In this document: in pieces, positions 1-15,000 of the stretch | Layout of the letters: the number at the start of each line of letters is the position of its first letter | How positions within the stretch are numbered: the stretch's first letter is position 1 | From: Chondrilla cf. caribensis | Lineage: Eukaryota > Porifera > Demospongiae > Chondrillida > Chondrillidae | Assembly: GCA_964020155.1 (NCBI GenBank) | Contig: OZ026546.1 | Coordinates: 5,512,900 to 5,527,899, forward strand | Reading direction: 5' to 3' | Length of the DNA stretch: 15,000 nucleotides | Position numbers and translations under genes: made by a program | Notes under the pieces: model-generated | Database searches by the model: none | What the model saw: the letters and a program-made list of their open reading frames with translations, nothing else | Told to the model about the DNA's origin: nothing

Positions 1-622
1 TATTTAAACTCAATCTACTTCTATGCATCACATCGGGAAAAATTCACAAGATTCAAATAAAAATTCGTATTACTATGACATGTCAATGTCCCAAAATATG
101 TAATATCTGGTATACGCATTAGTGATTGAATATACCACATTAAATTTTTCTTGATACATAACTATCATAATGGAATCGTGTTAGTTCTCAAGTTTAGGAC
201 AGAACAACAACAATTTGAACAATCATGAAACTAATGATATACAATTCTTATTAATCCACCACGATTGGCTATAAAACTATGGGAATCAACGTGTGCGTTT
301 GTCAGATTAACCAGATATTCATTAGTGCTTATATTATATTGGTATTGGGCTATCATGGTGGATTGAAGGCTTGGCAGATAAAGTGGTGCAGATTAACAAT
401 AGTTCCCTGCAACTGTACAAATAATCATACAACGTTGTATGCAGCAACTTTCACTTCAATTTACACATTTGTACTGCACATACATTCACTTTATTGTACA
501 TGTACTGTACTGTACATACATTTTCTGTATTGTACATGCTTGTACCGTACCATACAACATTACATGTGACCACTTTTATCTTGTGTATCATGTGTCACTG
601 TTGTGTGTGATCCCAATTTATC
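1..622. repeat. Upstream duplicated block R1 (copy 1 of 3)
   Basis: This non-coding AT-rich block recurs at 5683-6292 and, cut by the window end, at 14591-15000. All three begin with TATTTAAACTCAATCTAC and share scattered conserved segments, for example CAGATTAACCAGATATTCAT, GGTGGATTGAAGGCTTGG and CTGCAACTGTACAAATAATC. The copies are clearly diverged, with many substitutions and small indels. R1 lies ahead of gene A and R3 follows gene C, so the block probably marks the unit of segmental duplication. The short open frames inside it are not shared between copies and I do not call them genes. Confidence 0.85.
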
Positions 623-624
623 AT

Positions 625-665
625 ATATATATATACATATATAATGTATATATAATATAATATAT
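625..665. repeat. AT-rich simple repeat
   Basis: An imperfect alternating (TA)n tract lies just after the end of the R1 homology. R2 has no equivalent tract at its end. Confidence 0.8.
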
Positions 666-1500
666 GTGCATATACAGTATCCTGTACATATTGTGAAAGA
701 ATTTAATATTTGTTTGCATTTGTGATAGATGGGATGGCAACTCACAATCAGTGGAATTCATCTCAGAGTTCAGAATATAATGTTATAATATTAGTGACAA
801 ATTAAAGACATCACTGTGCAATGCCGACACAATATAGCATATAATAATATGGAATTTTCCTCAATAGTACAACAATATACATGTGTGGCCAAATGATCGT
901 ATGTGCATATTAATCAATCGATCAATCAATCAATATAATAATAATTATTATTAAAGTGCATCACACCCGTACCAGAATGTGCTAGGACATGGAAGTAGCA
1001 CTATACACGATACAATGATAAAAGGAAATACATGCAGAAATACATAGTGAATATAATGATATGGATAATAATAATAGATAATGAATAAAAATTCTGTATA
1101 TTTACAACTCTAGAACTTGTACTGTGAATTTCGGTTACATGACAAGTTTATAGGACAGCAAATAATATCATAATAAATAAACAATAATTATTATGTAAAT
1201 TTAAAATGATGTTTTTTCCTTATCACACAAAATTGCAATCTCAACCACTTCTCCAATTCATGTTTATCACAATAACCCCAAAACCAGACCACTTCTCACT
1301 GGGACAAACTCCCCTGAATGTCAAAACTGGAGGAAGAAGTGGGTGCTGACTATGCAAGACTGCATGTTTATCAGGAATGCATGTATAACACATGTATCAC
1401 ATACTTGCTCTTATCATTTTGTCGTGCAGAAGTCACAAACTATTGGTGTGGCGTGATATAACATCTCAACTGTATTTAGTGCACTCTTGGGTAATAAGGT
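666..1500. other. Non-coding spacer upstream of gene A
   Basis: No convincing gene was found. The stretch is very AT-rich and includes an imperfect (ATCA)n/(AAT)n simple repeat at about 911-953. The last 100 bases probably include the core promoter of gene A, but I see no clear TATA box. Confidence 0.6.
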
Positions 1501-1544
1501 AGGTCACGTCAAAATATTCGATCTAGCGAACAATACCAATCAAA
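1501..1544 (+). promoter_or_regulatory. Conserved start-proximal sequence of gene A
   Basis: AGGTCACGT lies 44 bases before the start codon. The same motif sits 45 bases before the first start codon of gene C (8697). Both are followed by TCTAGCGAAC and then by TCAAAATGG at the start. Conservation between otherwise diverged upstream regions suggests a promoter or 5' UTR element. AGGTCA is also a nuclear-receptor half-site and CACGT an E-box-like core, but no binding is shown. Confidence 0.45.
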
Positions 1545-4764
<3,220 letters not shown>

Positions 4765-5216
4765 GACAAGACCTGGTGTGTGTGGTGTGAATTATGATTT
4801 GTATATTTTATTTGCAGTGTGTGTAGACATGCTTACTACATGTGCTCATAGGTCCTTCAGTACCCGAAACTATTTCACAGAAGCTAGTGAATAATTTATG
4901 CAATGTGTGTATAATATGGATTTTGTAGAGATTTCTTTGTGTCTTCACAATCTGACAACGTAAATTAAGTGAAGGCATTCTCGATCAATGTAATAATGTG
5001 ATTATATATATTGATATACACTGTGTCACATTTCATTCACTTGGCTATGTACACTGCAGTGCATGTTGGATACTGATAAGTGATATTATGCTTGATTACG
5101 ATTTATTAACTGGGTTTTATGAGTTAGTATCTATGAATAGCAGTGAATTGATCGCAGTCAACACATGATAATGTACTTGATGATCATGAGGAAAGATTGA
5201 ATAATTTTATATAGCA
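4765..5216 (+). repeat. 3' flank of gene A, duplicated after B
   Basis: This presumed 3' UTR and flank matches 7770-8251 behind copy B. Shared landmarks are GGACAAGACCTGGTGTGTGT at the stop, GTGTGTAGACATG, GCAATGTGTGTATAATATG and GTACTTGATGATCAT. No AATAAA or ATTAAA was found on the plus strand here, so the polyadenylation site of A is unassigned. Confidence 0.75.
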
Positions 5217-5462
5217 TCTGTTACCATAGAAACATTACTATTATACAGCAATTTTATAGTGTATAAAGCGCTAGATAGCAACAATACACTCGCCCTCCAG
5301 TGCTTCACGTCCGGTATTTCATGTGTCATAATGCCCTCGTGCCCATGTCTTAACCACTAAATATTTACCTATCGCATGCCTATCTCTCACATATTATATT
5401 AATAATACTATTGTGGTAGTGGAAAAACAAAAATCTCTCACCATGCATGGTAGCAAGAATAG
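5217..5462. other. Spacer between gene A flank and SINE-like block
   Basis: No gene or repeat was recognised. An open frame on the minus strand that crosses into the next block is not shared in form with the second copy and has no recognisable domain. Confidence 0.5.
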
Positions 5463-5682
5463 TACAGTTGGTATTGTATCAGTCGATCGCGAGTAAAGTC
5501 TTAAAAGCCATGAAGGTATTGAAGGTACCACTATCATAGGAAGTATACGGTGAATATCGAAGAAAAAAAAAAGGAAAAGTGTGCGGCACGCGGTATCGAA
5601 CTCGAGTTGTCGAACATAAACTGTGTACGTACAGCTTACCACTGCTATTAGTGAACCCGCCACCCACGCAGAGAAATACATC
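5463..5682 (-). mobile_element. SINE-like block S1 (candidate)
   Basis: This block recurs at 14373-14590, also directly before an R block. On the minus strand it reads like a tRNA-derived element: TAGCAGTGGTAAGC (5634-5647) resembles a Pol III box A, and GTTCGATAC (5593-5601) fits the box B consensus GWTCRANNC. A T-rich run follows downstream. Against this, the box A spacing is imperfect, no clean tRNA fold is visible, and both copies sit at the same place in a duplicated unit, so they are not independent insertions. Confidence 0.4.
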
Positions 5683-6292
5683 TATTTAAACTCAATCTAC
5701 ATCTGTACACTGTCATAACGTCAGGAAAAAATTATAAGATTCGAATAAAAATCAGTCATTCGTATCACTATGACATGTCATTATTCCAAATTATGTAATG
5801 TCTGGTATACACATTAGTGATCAAGTATACGAAATTCCAGCTACATAATTATCATAATGAAATCGTGCTGATTATTGAGTTTAGGACAGCATAACAATCA
5901 TGTAACTAATGATTTACAGTAAATTACCACTAATCTACCACAATTATGCTACTAAAACTACAGGGGATCAACAAGTTTGTCAGATTAACCAGATATTCAT
6001 TAGCACTTATAATATTGGTATTGGGGTATTATGGTGGATTGAAGGCTTGGTGGATGAAGCAGTGCAGATCAACAAGAGTTCACTGCAACTGTACAAATAA
6101 TCATACAATTTTGCATGCAGCAACTTTCACTTGTATTTATACATACTCGTAATTTACACATTTGTACTGCTCATACAGTCACTGTACTGTACATACTTGT
6201 ACTGTACCTGTACATATAATCATATGGTGTTACATGCAACCAATTTTATCATGTGTATCATGTGTCACTATTGTGTCTGATCCCAATTAATC
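5683..6292. repeat. Upstream duplicated block R2 (copy 2 of 3)
   Basis: This is homologous to 1-622 along its whole length, ending at the shared GTGTCACT...TGATCCCAATT. It is separated from R1 by about 5.68 kb and from R3 by about 8.9 kb. In gene A the block is followed, after a spacer, by an intact gene; here it is followed by an unassigned spacer and the truncated copy B. Confidence 0.88.
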
Positions 6293-7139
6293 GTGTGTGA
6301 CATAGATGTATTCTCAATATTGTTGCAACGATATCTAACACTGTATGTAATGGGAATTACCTTCCACATTATTGCAGTGTGAGACTCCTCCCGTAGTGTG
6401 GGAAACTACTTGTGGAGTCTACAGGGTTGCATAGAGTATTGGAAAATAGGAAGCCACCAATTACCTTTACCTACCCACTCCGTCTCTATGTCTCTTGGGA
6501 GTGAATAAGCCTCAAGACAGGAGTCTTGTTTACGAGCTCAGAATTGAAAATGCAGCAGTAGTTGATTCACACCTACTGTAGCAGAACTATCTCCATCTCC
6601 AGGTAGTTTTCATAACAAGATGAAAACATGGGGATTGAATTACCTTATTTGGCATGATTATTACAGCTGGGTGTTTTCAGTGGAATTCTATAATGAAAGT
6701 ACTATGCTAATGGAAAAGGTGCTAGTAATAAGGTATACCATAATCAATTATTGTAGGATACATCCGTCTACACACAATATATATAATACTGTATTGTGAC
6801 ACATAATAAGTCTAAGGGATTATACTACATATGCTGATTACTGATCAGATGATTCAATAAGGTAAGTACATAATATTTGTATAGTATGATGTCATAATTC
6901 AATGTCACAGTATGGCTTCAGAAGTAGCCATAGTATCATGTACTTCTCATGACCTTTAATTGTTATTACATTATGTCAGCAATATTTGCATACACATAAG
7001 ACAAAATGGCTGATGGTCTGTGTACCATATAAACCTACTAATGCAAGACTATGGACTCCACAATGGTACATAATTATACATACATTTATCTATACTTATG
7101 TCAAACTGAACTACTATAACTACCACTATATACTACGTA
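6293..7139. other. Unassigned spacer before fragment B
   Basis: No homology to gene A exons 1-3 was found on either strand, so the expected signal peptide, Ig and FN3a exons are absent. An imperfect hairpin is visible: AGACTCC (6382-6388) pairs with GGAGTCT (6414-6420), and inside it GTAGT (6393-6397) pairs with ACTAC (6405-6409). Confidence 0.55.
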
Positions 7140-7214
7140 TTACAGTTATTCCAAACAACAACTGTGGAAGTCCTACAGGATGTACTGAGAATATGGCTAC
7201 TGCTCAAACAGCTT
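7140..7214 (+). pseudogene. Copy B: partial FN3b exon
   Basis: Only the 3' quarter of the exon remains (PNNNCGSPTGC onward), followed by the donor GCTT|GTGAGT. The sequence at the break reads TATTACAG|TT, which happens to create an AG acceptor in phase 1. Splicing there is possible but unsupported. Confidence 0.75.
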
Positions 7215-7512
7215 GTGAGTGAGATATCTATTTGTATAAGTACATATTTGTGTACATTGGCAGAACCTGCACGAGAGTCTGAAGGGAAGGTTTGTACTCT
7301 CCCAACAAACCCTCCAACCTATGGGCCTAAATGAATATGGTGTGCAGCACTTCTATGATTTCTTGTCACCTACATGTCCAATCATTTATGTACTGCTAGG
7401 GTACAATGCAGTTTATGTTACTCAAATTGGACGTTGCTCATTTATACCTGCTGAAAATGGCTGGAAATGCATTTAATGTTTTTCACATAAAATAAATTCC
7501 CCACTGCTGTAG

Positions 7513-7769
7513 GTGTATGTCCGAAATGTATATCACAGACATCATCAGTTGTAGAAGTCCCACTCCTAGCTGGCATCTTTGTACTCTTGTTGGCTAATGT
7601 CTTCCATGTAGTGGTGGTCTCCGTCATAACAAGTCACCATTGCTACAAGAAGACATCTCAAAAGAGTTCTCCTTCAAAAGGTGAAGATGTCTATGAACAA
7701 GTGGAGGGACCAAAGACCTATGAAGACATTGTAATGACTGACAGCCCAGCATATGGTCCAGTGAAGTAG
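7513..7769 (+). CDS. Copy B: intact transmembrane/tail exon
   Basis: The acceptor CTGCTGTAG restores a split Cys codon, and the exon is open to its stop at 7767-7769. Relative to gene A it lacks three codons in the transmembrane segment (GIFVLLL replaces GIVPTVVLLL) and gains one His before the Cys-Tyr-Lys-Lys anchor. The tail keeps VYEQV, TYEDI and DSPAYGPV. All length changes are multiples of three, which suggests constraint or a recent origin. The Phe-His in the middle of the helix is unusual. Confidence 0.65.
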
Positions 7770-8251
7770 GACAAGACCTGGTGTGTGTGGTTTGACTGAT
7801 GATGTGTCTACTTTATGTGTAGTGGCTTTGAATTGCATTGTGTGTAGACATGTTTTCCGTACATGTGCTTATACGTCCTTCAGTACTGGAGATGTCGACT
7901 GTTTCACAGACGCTAGTGAATAATATATGCAATGTGTGTATAATATGAATTTTCTAGAGCCTTCTTTGTGTCTGCTCAATGGATTAATGTATCAATCATT
8001 CACAATCTGACATTATAAATTAAGTTAATGCAGTCTCAATCAATGTAACAATGTATATTGTGTCACATGTATTTTCTTGGCTATGTACAACTGCAGTGCG
8101 TGCATGCTAAATACCGATATTTCCAAACAAGGTATTTAGGACTGAGCATTATGAGTAAGTGGCTATGTATAGCAGTGAATTGATCCTAGTCAACTCATAT
8201 TGTACTTGATGATCATATGCATGGGGAAGGGTTAAATAATTATTTTCATAG
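7770..8251 (+). repeat. 3' flank of copy B (matches gene A flank)
   Basis: This is homologous to 4765-5216 and shows that the A/B duplication reaches well beyond the coding sequence. Gene C does not share this flank. Confidence 0.75.
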
Positions 8252-8696
8252 AAGATTGTATAAATACACATACCTATCTCTTACCATACAGGATGGCAAT
8301 TTTGGTAGTGTTAATTGATTTTCTACTTGCAATGTAGTGTGGGGCCCATATTATAACACCTGCTCTATTATTATACATACAAAATAATTACAATTGTCTA
8401 TAATCATTACAATAATGCAAATGGTAGACACCTGAAATCAGTGTGGTTGAGATGATGAAATTCTGCTTAAACTTTAATAAGACAAATTGCACTCTTGGAC
8501 AATACTAGGATCCGGTTGAAGTGCAGAACTATAATATAATTATTATATTATTAATGTATATATATATATACTATCTTGCTTGATAATAATAATTTAGTGT
8601 GTATTGTATTACCTATTAAGTGTAGAATCTATAGATGAAAAATTAAAAATTTGAAATCAATATTACATTATTATACACATTCTTGTGAGTTCAAGC
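8252..8696. other. Spacer between copy B and gene C
   Basis: This is AT-rich DNA with a short (TA)n tract around 8553-8572. No gene was recognised. Confidence 0.55.
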
Positions 8697-8741
8697 AGGT
8701 CACGTAGAACATAACTAGTCTAGCGAACCATACTAGTCAAA
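8697..8741 (+). promoter_or_regulatory. Conserved start-proximal sequence of gene C, first exon 1a
   Basis: AGGTCACGT at 8697, TCTAGCGAAC and TCAAAATGG match the gene A region in order and spacing. The second first exon (9003) lacks AGGTCACGT but keeps the segment directly before the ATG. Confidence 0.45.
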
Positions 8742-14212
<5,471 letters not shown>

Positions 14213-14276
14213 GAGGAGAAGGCATCGTAATCTATTATATCGTTTGTACATGACATTGTGAAAACTGATGCTTATA

Positions 14277-14296
14277 GTGTGTGTGTGTGTGTGTGT
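14277..14296. repeat. GT microsatellite
   Basis: This is a (GT)10 run in the presumed 3' UTR of gene C. Confidence 0.9.
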
Positions 14297-14338
14297 ATAT
14301 CACTATGACTCAATTATACATGTATACAACAAATATTC

Positions 14339-14344
14339 ATTAAA
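14339..14344 (+). promoter_or_regulatory. Possible polyadenylation signal of gene C
   Basis: ATTAAA, the common variant of AATAAA, lies about 127 bases after the stop codon and shortly before the next duplicated block. Its context is compatible with a 3' end, but such hexamers are frequent in AT-rich DNA. Confidence 0.35.
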
Positions 14345-14372
14345 CTTGACATAGATTGTTTACCTAGTCTTA

Positions 14373-14590
14373 TACAGTTGGTATTGTACCAGTCGATCGC
14401 GAGTTAAGGTTTAAAAGCCATGAAGGTATTGAAGATGCCACTATTATAGGCAGTATACGGTGAATATCGTAGAAAAAAAAGGAAAAAATGTGTGCCGACG
14501 CGATATCGAACTCGAGTTGTCCCACAGAAACTGTATAAACACAACTTACCACTGCTACGTGAACCAGCCACCCACGTAGAGAAATACATC
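14373..14590 (-). mobile_element. SINE-like block S2 (candidate)
   Basis: This is the second copy of the block at 5463-5682, with the same limits (TACAGTTGGTATTGTA at the left, R block at the right). The box A-like GTAGCAGTGGTAAG is kept; the box B region reads GTTCGATAT and no longer fits the consensus fully. The A/T-run is shorter than in S1. Confidence 0.4.
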
Positions 14591-15000
14591 TATTTAAACT
14601 CAATCTACATCTATACATGACATCTGCGAGCTTCATAGATTCAAATGAAAATCAGTCATTTGTATCACTATCACATGTGGATATCTCAAATTATGTAATG
14701 TCTGGTGTACACATTAGTGAGTGTACCAAAATTACAGCTACATGACTATCATAATAAAATCGTGTTAGTTCTCACATTTAGGACAGCACAACAATCATGT
14801 AACTAATGATATACAGTAAATTACCAAATTTGCTATTAAAACTAATGAGGATCAACGAATTTGTCAAATTAACCAGATATTAATATCTGGACAATCTGAC
14901 ATGTTCTGATCTTGTTCATTAGTACTTTATTATATTGGTATTGGGGTATTGTGGTGGATGAAAGGTTTGGTGGATGACACAGAGCAGATTAACAAGAGTT
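14591..15000. repeat. Upstream duplicated block R3 (copy 3 of 3, cut by window end)
   Basis: This is homologous to R1 and R2 up to the window edge. It carries about 35 extra bases after CCAGATATT, which create an 18-base perfect palindrome at 14873-14890. By analogy with R1, a further receptor gene may lie just beyond the window. Confidence 0.85.

Larger units (their letters stand above)
7140..7769 (+). pseudogene. Copy B: 5'-truncated receptor gene fragment
   Basis: Homology to gene A starts abruptly at 7140, inside the FN3b exon at the TVIPNNNC codons, and continues through the donor, intron, tail exon and 3' flank (7140-8251 matches about 4102-5216). Signal peptide, Ig, FN3a and the first half of FN3b are missing. 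The remaining frame is open and both splice sites are intact. On its own it cannot make a receptor. It could still act as an alternative 3' end for gene A transcripts, because its exons are in phase 1 and on the same strand. Confidence 0.8.

Noticed and set aside
279..745. Small open frames in R1
   Set aside because: They are not conserved in frame in R2 or R3, have no domain and are of biased AT-rich composition.
5590..5660. Functional tRNA gene on the minus strand
   Set aside because: Box-like sequences exist, but no complete cloverleaf, anticodon arm or matching acceptor stem could be drawn.
5394..5681. 95-codon minus-strand frame over the SINE-like block
   Set aside because: The second copy of the block does not keep the same frame along its length, and no domain is recognisable.
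6986..7139. In-frame upstream extension of the copy B FN3 fragment
   Set aside because: The reading frame is open by chance. Upstream of 7140 there is no FN3 similarity and no homology to gene A.

Overview
The window reads as animal nuclear DNA: AT-rich, with split genes whose GT-AG introns can be placed by reading frame, long CA microsatellites and a decayed LINE. The encoded proteins are cysteine-rich Ig/FN3 receptors with a tyrosine-containing tail. I lean towards a sponge (demosponge) because compact introns and lineage-expanded Ig/FN3 receptors fit that group. This is inference and could not be checked here.

The main content is a tandem family of single-pass cell-surface receptors. Copy A (1545-4764) is complete: five exons, all joined by phase-1 introns, give a 399-residue protein with signal peptide, one Ig-like domain, two FN3 domains (FN3a, FN3b), a transmembrane helix and a short tail with three tyrosines. 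Copy B (7140-7769) keeps only the 3' part of an FN3b exon and an intact transmembrane/tail exon. Copy C (8742-14212) has two tandem alternative first exons, an Ig exon, a broken extra FN3b exon, an FN3a exon with a 1-base deletion near its start, an FN3b exon and a diverged tail exon. A downstream splice acceptor in the damaged FN3a exon would restore the frame.

Layout: upstream repeat R1 (1-622), AT-rich spacer, gene A with a ~1 kb CA array in the intron between its FN3 exons, 3' flank, SINE-like block plus R2 (5463-6292), unassigned spacer, gene fragment B and its 3' flank (an A-like duplicate), spacer, gene C, then a second SINE-like block plus R3 (14373-15000), which probably begins another unit. 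Gene C's intron between FN3a and FN3b holds the counterpart CA array, split by a 5'-truncated, minus-strand LINE (11552-12888) whose reverse transcriptase is dead.

If expressed, A and C would be related receptors that share an ectodomain plan but differ in signal peptide choice, Ig surface and cytoplasmic motifs. The tail tyrosines are conserved while surrounding residues change, which suggests selection on signalling or endocytosis. Near-identity of the central FN3 segment between FN3a and FN3b points to gene conversion. No RNA genes, CRISPR arrays or prokaryotic features were seen.
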